DNA of 5,808 nt from Neomoorella mulderi. GTDB taxonomy: Bacteria > Bacillota > DSM-521 > Neomoorellales > Neomoorellaceae. The translations under genes were made by a program, and so were the position numbers. Below are positions 1-5,528 of the stretch, one piece after another. The stretch spans positions 1 through 5,808 of the forward strand of contig DRZV01000042.1 in NCBI GenBank assembly GCA_011375465.1, in the 5' to 3' direction. Position 1 is the first letter of the stretch; the number at the start of each line of letters is the position of its first letter. A model generated the notes under the pieces. The model worked only from the letters and a program-made list of their open reading frames with translations, was not told the origin of the DNA and did no database searches.

Positions 1-275
1 CCCAAAATATCTGGAGACACCAGGGGATTGCGGAACATGCCCTGATAGGCAGCTCCGGCAGTGGAGAGGGCCGCCCCAGCTGCCATGGCAGCCAGCACCC
101 GGGGCAAGCGCACCTGAAAAACCACCGTCTCCACCACCGCGGGCCAGGTGGGTTCTAGAGGCCAAATTTTAGATCCCAGGATGAGGAGCAGCTGGCCCGG
201 AGGCACGGGATACCAGTCCAGGAAGAAAGAAAAGAAAAGGTAAACAAGGGCAGGAGGAGGGAGAGCACACGCCAA
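1..275 (-). CDS. FecCD/BtuC-family ABC transporter permease, N-terminal part (gene runs off left edge)
   Basis: Membrane permease of a type II (BtuC/FhuB/FecCD) ABC importer, the class that takes up siderophores, cobalamin, haem and, in MolB-type members, molybdate or tungstate. Only the first 91 residues or so are in the window, of about 330 usual for the family. Visible are a hydrophobic first segment (residues about 4-20) and then the hallmark block VRLPRVLAAMAAGAAL followed by A-Y-Q-G-M-F-R-N-P-L-V-S-P-D-I-L-G, which lines up with the BtuC region reading IRLPRTLA...NPLAEPGLLG. I chose the TTG at 275 because an in-frame TGA lies at 329-327, no in-frame ATG or GTG lies between it and the TTG, and AGGGGG sits 8 bases upstream. 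The gene follows a structured leader with a terminator hairpin, so it is probably attenuated. The substrate cannot be read from this fragment; molybdate/tungstate is inferred from the leader and the nearby Mod-type importer. Confidence 0.88.
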   Translation of the reverse strand, partial: MACALPPPALVYLFFSFFLDWYPVPPGQLLLILGSKIWPLEPTWPAVVETVVFQVRLPRVLAAMAAGAALSTAGAAYQGMFRNPLVSPDIL

Positions 276-350
276 TCTGTGTACCCCCTGCCCTTGTGGG
301 GGACAGCTCTGGAAACCTCCCGCAGCTCAGATGCGTCCACTCCGAATCCC

Positions 351-390
351 CCTTAAAAATTTTAAAGCCCTGCTGGAGACAGCAGGGCTT
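351..390 (-). terminator. Intrinsic terminator of the leader RNA upstream of the FecCD permease
   Basis: Read on the minus strand, AAGCCCTGCTG (390-380) and CAGCAGGGCTT (375-365) form a perfect 11-bp stem with a four-base loop. TAAAATTTTTAAGG follows. The T run is short and interrupted, so termination may be leaky, as is common for regulated attenuators. On the plus strand no T run follows the stem, which fixes the direction. The 5' arm (AAGCC, 390-386) can instead pair with GGCTT at 401-397, across a 6-base loop, giving a plausible antiterminator switch. The hairpin lies about 90 bases upstream of the permease start. Confidence 0.8.
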
Positions 391-394
391 AAGG

Positions 395-530
395 TCAAGC
401 CTATCCCCGCCGCCTCCTTATACCCTAAGGGGGAAGGCATACCCGTTTCCAGGCATACCCCGTGGGCTTAAAAGCCCAGGCCCGGGACCATAGAGGTGCC
501 TCCTTAGGTCCTCAGGCTCGGAGGGGCTCA
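395..530 (-). promoter_or_regulatory. Structured leader RNA, probable molybdenum/tungsten cofactor (Moco-type) riboswitch aptamer
   Basis: Seen on the minus strand: (a) a 10-bp hairpin, 459-450 with 445-436, closed by a GAAA tetraloop; (b) a 5-bp hairpin GGGCT/AGCCC (477-464); (c) a 7-base long-range complement CCTAAGG (508-502) with CCTTAGG (430-424) enclosing both; (d) outer complements GAGCC (529-525) with GGCTT (401-397) and CCTCC (524-520) with GGAGG (417-413). A terminator follows at once. Known: Moco RNAs sit upstream of Mo/W transport and cofactor genes, and the E. coli moaA example has an AGCC...GCACCT...GGTC 5' side and a CTGGAAAGGTGTA-type 3' side. This leader has AGCC...GGCACCT...GGTCC and CCTGGAAACGGGTA, a close but not decisive match from memory. 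Inference: the aptamer senses Moco or Tuco and controls the permease. Alternatives are another, unnamed leader class; no B12 box is present. Confidence 0.6.
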
Positions 531-542
531 TATTCTCTTATC

Positions 543-631
543 GTCGTCGTAATCTAAATCTATCTATAAATATTCTACATATTCTATAATGTTGACGGAA
601 CTCGTCCTTTATATAAAACAAAAAATCGACG
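543..631 (-). promoter_or_regulatory. AT-rich candidate promoter region for the leader/permease transcript
   Basis: This stretch lies between the stop of the upstream minus-strand gene (632) and the structured leader. It is far more AT-rich than its surroundings and on the minus strand contains two TAGAAT hexamers (586-581 and 577-572), each one base from the TATAAT -10 consensus. No good TTGACA-like -35 element lies 16-18 bases upstream of either, so the exact promoter is unresolved. TATAGAT and TTTAGATT further downstream make the segment internally repetitive. A start near 570-545 would place the structured RNA close to the 5' end of the transcript, as expected of a riboswitch. Confidence 0.3.
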
Positions 632-1780
632 TTATTCTTCCAATTCCCTCAGGACAGCCATCACCCCCTGGTTGTAGAGGGCCCTGGCAAAGCATTCTAT
701 GGTTATCTGGCAGCCGGAAAAAACATGGGTATAGATGCTCCTATTCCCCACGGCGGCACTTTTCCCCCTAAACCGCCTCCCTATGGTTTCCGGAAGGGAG
801 CTAAAGGGGCCAGAAAAAGGGTAGGGTTTTATCAAATCCTCTTTAAACCAGGCCATACCAGGGGGATAAAACCACCGGGTAAGGTGTAAACCAGCGGTAA
901 CAGCCCAGTACTGGTTGTGGCCCCCTCCAGGATAGCAGTACCAGCCGTGGGTGTTCCTTATCCTCCGGCAGGGTAGGGGAAAGGAGGCACAACCCACCCC
1001 CTCCACCAGGATCAGGGCGACTTTTTTACCCCGGGACAGCTCCTGGAGCACGGCCGGGGCAATCTGGGTCAAATCTTCTATTGTTTTTAGGGAGGACAAG
1101 GGGCTGGCCAAGGGTATTTCCCTGTTCCAACGGCTCCGCCGGAAAACCGGCCTGGGCAAGCTCCCTATGCCCCTAAATATAAACCCATCTTCTGCCAGCA
1201 ACAGGCGGTCGGGAAACCTCTGATAAAACAGGGGATTGCCTCCCAACTCCTGCTGAAAAACGTCCCTGTCCACTATTTTCTGGATGCCGGGGAGGAAGAG
1301 GGCTAAATTCAGATCCTGAGGGCTGGGATGGAAAAGCCCCGCCTCCACAGCCAGGGGCCCTCCGGCTACCCCTATTCCCTCAAAATCTAAAAGGTTTACC
1401 TTGTCCACCACCAGCTCCATATCCCCCATGCCTACGATTACAGGGGAAAAATCAGCGGCAGAGAGGAAACGCTCTATCTCTTGAAATACCTGGTCCACCA
1501 CCAGCTGGCAATCCCCCTCCACCATGCTCCGAAAGGCATATGCGAAGAAGGGGGTGGCGTACACCAGCATGATATATTGGGGTTGCCACTTCTTGTGGAG
1601 CTCCAGGGCCACCTCTGTGACCCAGCGGGCAGAATCTATATCCACGTCTTTGGGATAGGGATGGGCGGCGATGATCTTCCGGGCCAAGGGCAGGAGGGGA
1701 TGGTGATCCGCAGCAGCTTTACCCTCTTTCAGGGACAGGGTGACCTGCCATCCCCCGGTATCTATTACCGCCAGGTCCAT
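632..1780 (-). CDS. Uncharacterised 382-residue protein, coupled to a radical SAM gene
   Basis: I do not recognise this protein. It has no signal peptide or obvious membrane span and is probably cytoplasmic. The N-terminus (residues 1-15, M-D-L-A-V-I-D-T-G-G-W) looks like a beta strand followed by a glycine turn. A middle region (110-150) is strand/loop rich with VIVGMGDMELVVDKV and GVAGGPLAVEAG. The C-terminal part has a hydrophobic strand ending in LILVEGVG (256-263), a Cys/His/Gly-rich stretch (C264, C271, H278, C282, GGGHNQ 285-290), AVTAGLHLTR (293-302) and an aromatic-rich tail. The order strand-EGVG, then TAGLH, faintly recalls alkaline-phosphatase-fold enzymes, but the expected metal ligands are not clear and I do not assign that fold. 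ATG 1780 is preceded by AGGAGG (1793-1788) 7 bases away, overlapping the stop codon of the radical SAM gene, so the two are probably translationally coupled and functionally linked. Confidence 0.85.
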   Translation of the reverse strand: MDLAVIDTGGWQVTLSLKEGKAAADHHPLLPLARKIIAAHPYPKDVDIDSARWVTEVALELHKKWQPQYIMLVYATPFFAYAFRSMVEGDCQLVVDQVFQEIERFLSAADFSPVIVGMGDMELVVDKVNLLDFEGIGVAGGPLAVEAGLFHPSPQDLNLALFLPGIQKIVDRDVFQQELGGNPLFYQRFPDRLLLAEDGFIFRGIGSLPRPVFRRSRWNREIPLASPLSSLKTIEDLTQIAPAVLQELSRGKKVALILVEGVGCASFPLPCRRIRNTHGWYCYPGGGHNQYWAVTAGLHLTRWFYPPGMAWFKEDLIKPYPFSGPFSSLPETIGRRFRGKSAAVGNRSIYTHVFSGCQITIECFARALYNQGVMAVLRELEE

Positions 1781-1794
1781 TCTACCGCCTCCTA
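1781..1794 (-). promoter_or_regulatory. Ribosome-binding site overlapping the upstream stop codon
   Basis: On the minus strand the TAG stop of the radical SAM gene (1794-1792) shares two bases with a consensus AGGAGG (1793-1788), 7 bases before the ATG at 1780. A ribosome ending on the first gene covers the start site of the second, which supports coupled expression at a fixed ratio. Confidence 0.8.
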
Positions 1795-2775
1795 TTCCTG
1801 AATTTTAAAGGGCAGGGGAAAGCCACAGTAGGCACAGCTGTCACCTTTCAGGTGCAGGCTTACCAGCTGGGCCCCGCACCCCCCGAGGCTTAAACGGCTA
1901 ACCACCTCTTTCCCGCACCGGGGGCATAGGGTGCTCACCCACTGGGATCCGGGGAAATTGCCCAGATAGGTATAGGGCAGCCTGGTGCGGACTTCCTGCA
2001 CCAACTCCGCCAAGGGCGGGATTTCCGGGGGGCGTTGGCGGGCCATCCGATGCTCCGGCTGCAGGCGGAAAATGTGCCAGGGTATCTCGGGATTGAGCCG
2101 GAAGATGAACTCGGCCATATCTTTTAGCTCTCTATCGTTGAGCCCCTGAACCACCGGGGTAACCACTTCCACATGGGTCAGGGAGACCAGGATCTCCAGG
2201 TTCCTCAATACCGCTCTGACAGACTCTACCCCTAGAAATTCCTGGCAAAATTCATCTTTAAGGGATTTCAGGCTTACACTTATAAAGGCAAAGGTCCGGC
2301 CCATCCGGGCCGTGGCCTCGGCGGTGGCGTACCCGTTGGTCATGATGCCCACAGGCAACCCCTGGGAGGCAGCGACTTCTGCCAGCTCCAGCAGGCTGGG
2401 GAGAGCTACGGTGGGCTCATTGATGGCAAAGGCTATGCTCTGACATCCCAGCTCCTGGGCCAAAGAAATTATGCGCCGGGGAGGTAGAGAAAACTGGAGG
2501 ACCTCTTCGGGATCCCCCCTGACCACATAAGAATTGATACAATAGTCACAATCCATATTGCATCCCGCTCCCCCCAGCACCAGAACCCTGGACCCAGGGT
2601 AAAAATGGAAAAAGGGAAGACGCTCGATGGGATTCACCTGGATGGAGGAGTAGCGGTGCGGAAAGACTTCCACCACCTGCCCGTCTTTACGGGATAAGGT
2701 ATACATTTCGCAGAATCCCCGGCCACCAGGGGTTAAAACGCATCTACGTTCACAATAGGGGCAGAAAGCAGCCAT
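1792..2775 (-). CDS. Radical SAM enzyme, COG1180 (PflA/AmmeMemoRadiSam-like) family
   Basis: Predicted S-adenosylmethionine-dependent radical enzyme, 327 residues, cytoplasmic. The cluster motif is CNMDCDYC (Cys72, Cys76, Cys79: C-x3-C-x2-C) in a GGAGCNMDCDYC context. It is followed by INEPT (118-122), MTNGYAT (145-151), SVSLKS (166-171), VTPVVQGLND (205-214) and IPWHIFRLQPEHRM (231-244), the order typical of COG1180 proteins. Before it lies a second cysteine set (C5, C8, C12, C22 within FCPYCERRC and GGRGFC), as in AmmeMemoRadiSam-type members. The C-terminus carries CPRC (284-287), C300 and CAYC (314-317), which look like a zinc ribbon or a further Fe-S site. Start ATG 2775 has GGAG 7 bases upstream. 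No Memo or AMMECR1 partner is nearby; the following gene is unknown, so the substrate is open. It may activate a glycyl-radical enzyme or modify a protein or small molecule. Confidence 0.9.
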   Translation of the reverse strand: MAAFCPYCERRCVLTPGGRGFCEMYTLSRKDGQVVEVFPHRYSSIQVNPIERLPFFHFYPGSRVLVLGGAGCNMDCDYCINSYVVRGDPEEVLQFSLPPRRIISLAQELGCQSIAFAINEPTVALPSLLELAEVAASQGLPVGIMTNGYATAEATARMGRTFAFISVSLKSLKDEFCQEFLGVESVRAVLRNLEILVSLTHVEVVTPVVQGLNDRELKDMAEFIFRLNPEIPWHIFRLQPEHRMARQRPPEIPPLAELVQEVRTRLPYTYLGNFPGSQWVSTLCPRCGKEVVSRLSLGGCGAQLVSLHLKGDSCAYCGFPLPFKIQE

Positions 2776-2799
2776 GGACCCACTCCGTCATCATTGAAT

Positions 2800-2815
2800 T
2801 ACAATATTAATTGTA
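2800..2815. promoter_or_regulatory. Perfect inverted repeat in the divergent intergenic region, possible operator
   Basis: TACAAT and ATTGTA form a perfect 6-bp inverted repeat with a 4-base AT spacer, midway in the 67-base gap between the divergent radical SAM (minus) and exporter (plus) genes. TACAAT is itself one base from a -10 hexamer on either strand, so the element could be back-to-back -10 boxes or a dimeric-repressor site over them. No good -35 partner was found on either strand. It is too short and AT-rich to be an RNA terminator. Confidence 0.35.
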
Positions 2816-2830
2816 CCCTAAAAACCCACC

Positions 2831-2842
2831 AAGGAGGGCTTT
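2831..2842 (+). promoter_or_regulatory. Strong ribosome-binding site of the exporter N-terminal-half gene
   Basis: AAGGAGG (2831-2837) matches the anti-Shine-Dalgarno consensus and lies 5 bases before the ATG at 2843. It decides for that start. Confidence 0.85.
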
Positions 2843-3602
2843 ATGGATATAAACCAGCTTCTCCGGCTGGCGGTCAGAGCAGGGCAGATAATCCTGGAAA
2901 ACGGTGGAGAAACCTACCGCACCGAAAAAACCATAAGCAAGATCTTGGAAAACAAGATGGACAGGGTGGAGACCTTTGTGACGCCCACGGGTATCTTTGT
3001 CTCCATAGAAAAGGGAGAGGTGACCCTCTCGGCCATAAAGAGGATCCAGAACCGGGGTATAGACCTGAATAAGGTGGCCCAGGTCAACGACCTGGCCAGG
3101 AAGATGGCTGGAGAAAAGGAAGTGGACTGCTACCACTATCAGGAAAAACTTTCCTGGATCGCCCAGGGCCGAAAATATAGCCCCCTTTTGAAGCTCCTGG
3201 CTGCAAGGGCAGCCTGCTCCAGCGTCAGCCCCATGATAGGTGGAAAGATAGAGAACACATTCCCTGTCCTTATAAACTCCATACTGCTCCAGGCCTTCAT
3301 CCTCTGGCTGGAACACACCTCCCTTTCGATATTCATGATAGCCATTCTGGGAGGAGCCTTTGCCGCAACAGGGGGCCTCGTCCTTTCCCCTTTTTGGGAT
3401 GGCCTGGATAGGATCATCATAAGCTCCATCATGGTGCTCCTGCCGGGAGTGACCGTCACCAATGCTGTACGGGACGCCATCTCCGGCGATCTGTTATCTG
3501 GCATTTCCCGGGGGGTAGAGTCCCTTATCATAGTGCTGGGGATCACCCTAGGGGTGGGGGCCGTCTTGAATCTATGGATGTGGACGAAAGGGGGGGTTGT
3601 AG
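2843..3602 (+). CDS. ThrE/YjjP-type exporter, N-terminal half (DUF1212); stop codon displaced by a G7 tract
   Basis: Membrane exporter subunit of the threonine/serine exporter family. In Corynebacterium ThrE this half and the next are fused; in E. coli the equivalents are YjjP and YjjB, linked to succinate export. A soluble N-terminal domain holds ENGGETYRTE (19-28) and FVTPTGIFVS (45-54). Hydrophobic segments follow at about 140-157, 162-181, 191-208 and 227-247, with PGVTVTNAVRDAISGDLLSG (201-220). Homology ends near residue 251 (WTKGG). As given, the G7 run at 3590-3596 keeps the frame open to 4024 (393 residues), the extra part being an out-of-frame reading of the next gene. With one G fewer the protein is 252 residues, ending GGL at TAG 3600-3602, directly before the next start. 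I therefore end the feature there; the frame is shifted by one base relative to the literal reading. Sequencing error, mutation or slippage are all possible. The exported compound cannot be told. Confidence 0.82.
3590..3602 (+). other. G7 homopolymer at the gene junction: frame break and ribosome-binding site in one
   Basis: Seven Gs (3590-3596) followed by TTGTAG and then TTG (3603). Read literally, the upstream gene passes through as K-G-G-V-V-V and does not stop. With six Gs it reads K-G-G-L-stop, a fitting family C-terminus. The same G run lies 6 bases before the TTG start of the second half and is its only ribosome-binding site. Long G runs are prone to sequencing error and to polymerase slippage. 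Confidence 0.75.
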
Positions 3603-4040
3603 TTGCTCCTCCAGTTCCTTTCCGCCTTAACAGCCACCGCCGGCTTTTCCATCCTTTTCAACATACCTCCAAGGGCCATAGGGGCAGCGGCCTTTTCCGG
3701 AGCCCTAGGTTGGACAGGCTATCTATTGATCAGGGAGATCCATGGTTCCCCCATAATGGCCACCTTTGTAGGGGCTCTGATAATAGGGATGATGGGGGAG
3801 GTGTTCGCCCGCACCCTCAAAAACCCCACCACGGTATTCGTAATCCCGGCCATGCTGCCCCTGGTGCCGGGGGGATCTGCCTACCGGACCATGCTGGCCC
3901 TCATGCAGGGGAGGGAAAGCGAAGCCATCTTTTTGGGCCTGCAGACCATAGGGATGGCCATAGCCTTGGCGGTGGGACTGGTGATGGTGGCCTCCTTCGC
4001 CCGCCTCCTGAGGAGGGGATTTAAAAAGCGGGAAGGATAA
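3603..4040 (+). CDS. ThrE/YjjB-type exporter, C-terminal half (DUF3815)
   Basis: Second subunit of the split threonine/serine-exporter-family transporter, 145 residues, an integral membrane protein expected to pair with the preceding gene product. Hydrophobic segments lie at about 3-20, 26-43, 51-67, 76-90 and 110-132. The family block E-V-F-A-R-x-x-K-N-P (66-75) followed by PAMLPLVPGGSAYRTM (82-97) is intact. TTG 3603 is chosen because the in-frame TAG immediately precedes it, a G-rich ribosome-binding site sits 6 bases upstream, and MLLQFLSALTATAGFSILFNIP starts just where family members do. The stop lies 6 bases from the convergent stop of the ATPase gene. An open frame overlapping it one base off is only the run-on of the preceding gene, since all the family motifs are in this frame. 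Confidence 0.88.
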   Translation: MLLQFLSALTATAGFSILFNIPPRAIGAAAFSGALGWTGYLLIREIHGSPIMATFVGALIIGMMGEVFARTLKNPTTVFVIPAMLPLVPGGSAYRTMLALMQGRESEAIFLGLQTIGMAIALAVGLVMVASFARLLRRGFKKREG

Positions 4041-4046
4041 AAAAGG

Positions 4047-4742
4047 CTAAATTCCCACCACCGCCCCTTCTTCGCAAAAGCTCTCCTTTAAGATCTCAAA
4101 AGCGGCTTCGGCCGAGGGCACCTCCCAAACCTGCCCCTGAACTATGACACTGAAGCTATGGCCCAGTTCTTCCGCCTCCCAGGGATCGTGGGTAACAAAC
4201 ACCACGGGGACCTGGAGTAGTTCCAGCACCCGTTTAAACTGGGGTAAAAGCCTGCCCTTTATGGCCAAATCAAAGCCGCTCAAGGGCTCATCCAGCAACA
4301 GACAACGGGGGCGAGGGGCCAAGGCTCTGGCGAGGGAAACTCGGCTCTTATAGCCTCCGCTCAATTCTTCCGGCCTCCGGGACAGAAAATCCCTTAGCCC
4401 CAACATGTCTAAGATTTTCCCTATAAAGCTGTCGGAGGGCTTCCCCTTAAGCCCATAGAAAACATTCCCTTCCACGGTCAGGTGATGGAACAGGGCTGGA
4501 TGCTGGGGCACATATCCCACCCGCCTCTCCTCTGGAGGCAGATGGGTCACCTCCTGCCCCCCTAGCCATATCTTGCCCCGGTCCGGGCGCAAAAGGCCGG
4601 CTATTATTTTGAGCAGGGTGGTTTTGCCGCTGCCGTTCAACCCTACGATAACCCTTATCTCTCCGGGTTGTACCTTAAAGGACACGTCCTGCAGGATCGG
4701 CCTGCCGTCAAAGGATTTACACACCCCTTGCACCTCTAACAT
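4047..4742 (-). CDS. modC: Molybdate/tungstate-type ABC transporter ATPase (ModC/WtpC/TupC-like)
   Basis: Cytoplasmic ATPase that drives the oxyanion importer, 231 residues. All nucleotide-binding motifs are present: Walker A GLNGSGKT (34-41), Q-loop VPQ (Gln80), signature LSGGYKSR (127-134; Tyr replaces the common Gln), Walker B CLLLDEP (147-153, Asp151/Glu152), D-loop LSGFD and H-loop THD (His185). It ends about 45 residues after the H-loop, so it lacks the C-terminal TOBE/Mop oxyanion-sensing domain of E. coli ModC (about 350 residues). The frame is open to an ATG at 4790, but I chose ATG 4742: AGGAGG (4756-4751) lies 8 bases upstream, MLEVQGVCKSF is the usual start of such ATPases, and this start overlaps the permease stop by 7 bases (ATGTTAG), a coupled arrangement. 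Substrate is inferred from the permease and binding protein. Confidence 0.88.
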   Translation of the reverse strand: MLEVQGVCKSFDGRPILQDVSFKVQPGEIRVIVGLNGSGKTTLLKIIAGLLRPDRGKIWLGGQEVTHLPPEERRVGYVPQHPALFHHLTVEGNVFYGLKGKPSDSFIGKILDMLGLRDFLSRRPEELSGGYKSRVSLARALAPRPRCLLLDEPLSGFDLAIKGRLLPQFKRVLELLQVPVVFVTHDPWEAEELGHSFSVIVQGQVWEVPSAEAAFEILKESFCEEGAVVGI

Positions 4743-5503
4743 CTTATCAACCTCCTGAAGCTCAACAGGGAAACCACTGCCAGAGACCATACCAGGGAAA
4801 AGGCCCCCGCGGCTACAGCCATTTCCAGATGGCCGGCCTCTATTTGGGAAAATACGTAGGAGGCCAGCACCTGGGTGCGGCCAGCCACGTTGCCCCCGAA
4901 TAGAGCCACAGTGGCGAACTCGCTCAGGGCCCTGGCATAGGCCAAAACAAAACCTGAAAACAGGGCTCCCCGGACTGAGGGCAGGGCCACCTTGAAATAG
5001 GCCTCCACAGGTGTGTCCCCCAAAGTGCGGGCCACCTCTATCACCTCTTTGGCCATGCTGTCCAGCCCTGCGGTCAGAGCCCGGGCAGCCAAGGGGTAGG
5101 AGGCCAGGAACATGGCTATCACCACAGCCGTGGGGGTAAAGGCCAGGCCTGTTTCCCCTAGAAATCCCATGGTCCTCCTGCCAAAGGCGATGAGGAGGGC
5201 CAGCCCGGCCACCGTATGGGGCAGAGCCAGGGGCAATTCGTTCATGAGAAAGGCCAATTTGTAAATGGCACTTCGGGGTTTAAACAGGTGATAATAACCG
5301 AAACCTATAGCCAAAATAAGGCTCAACAGGGCTGCCCCCAAGGCAGCCCAGAAGGTGAGATACACGCTTTTCCAGAAAAAAGGATCAGAGAAGGTTTGGG
5401 CCAAACCCTTGGGCTCTAAACGCAGGATCAACATGAGCAGGGGGAACACCACCAGCAGGGCAAATAGAGGGATATACACCACTTCCATGATATTTTTCTT
5501 CAT
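4736..5503 (-). CDS. modB: Molybdate/tungstate-type ABC transporter permease (ModB/WtpB-like)
   Basis: Integral membrane permease that passes the bound oxyanion into the cell, 255 residues. About six membrane segments are visible (about 8-27, 48-71, 93-108, 122-141, 178-201, 226-247). Family blocks include LPLALPHTVAGLALLIAFG (90-108), the EAA loop EVARTLGDTPVEAYFKVALP (156-175) that contacts the ATPase, and ARALSEFATVALFGGNVAGRTQ (190-211), all strongly ModB/WtpB-like. ATG 5503 has GGAG 8-9 bases upstream and begins 25 bases after the binding-protein stop. Its last codons overlap the ATPase start, so the three genes form one operon. Whether molybdate or tungstate is preferred cannot be judged from the permease. 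Confidence 0.9.
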   Translation of the reverse strand: MKKNIMEVVYIPLFALLVVFPLLMLILRLEPKGLAQTFSDPFFWKSVYLTFWAALGAALLSLILAIGFGYYHLFKPRSAIYKLAFLMNELPLALPHTVAGLALLIAFGRRTMGFLGETGLAFTPTAVVIAMFLASYPLAARALTAGLDSMAKEVIEVARTLGDTPVEAYFKVALPSVRGALFSGFVLAYARALSEFATVALFGGNVAGRTQVLASYVFSQIEAGHLEMAVAAGAFSLVWSLAVVSLLSFRRLIRC

Positions 5504-5528
5504 GTTTTCCGCTCCAGACGATAATCTT

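Noticed and set aside
155..340. Minus-strand ATG open frame of 61 codons overlapping the permease start
   Set aside because: It is in a different frame from the FecCD homology, which clearly belongs to the frame starting at TTG 275.
296..493. Plus-strand open frame of 65 codons across the leader
   Set aside because: It overlaps the terminator and structured RNA, has a proline/serine-rich low-quality translation and no ribosome-binding site.
395..530. Cobalamin riboswitch in front of the BtuC-like permease
   Set aside because: No B12-box-like sequence (AGTCAGGAGACCTGCC type) is seen, and the helices do not fit that layout.
592..620. Plus-strand promoter (TTGACG with TATAAA-like box)
   Set aside because: Spacing to the AT box is too short and no plus-strand gene follows; the region beyond is the 3' end of a minus-strand gene.
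850..1030. Alkaline-phosphatase-superfamily assignment of the 382-residue protein
   Set aside because: The resemblance (strand then EGVG, later TAGLH) is short, the nucleophile and metal ligands cannot be identified, and no search could be run.
3590..3606. Programmed frameshift making a fused ThrE protein
   Set aside because: A shift into the frame of the second half meets TAG (3600-3602) before reaching it, so no fusion would form.
3603..4024. Run-on C-terminal extension of the first exporter half as a real domain
   Set aside because: Its translation is Pro/His/Arg/Gly-rich and unlike any membrane exporter, and the same bases encode a clean DUF3815 protein in the other frame.
4018..4062. 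Bidirectional terminator between the convergent exporter and ATPase genes
   Set aside because: Only a 5-bp GGGAA/TTCCC pairing with a 17-base loop is present and there is no hairpin-plus-T-run on either strand.
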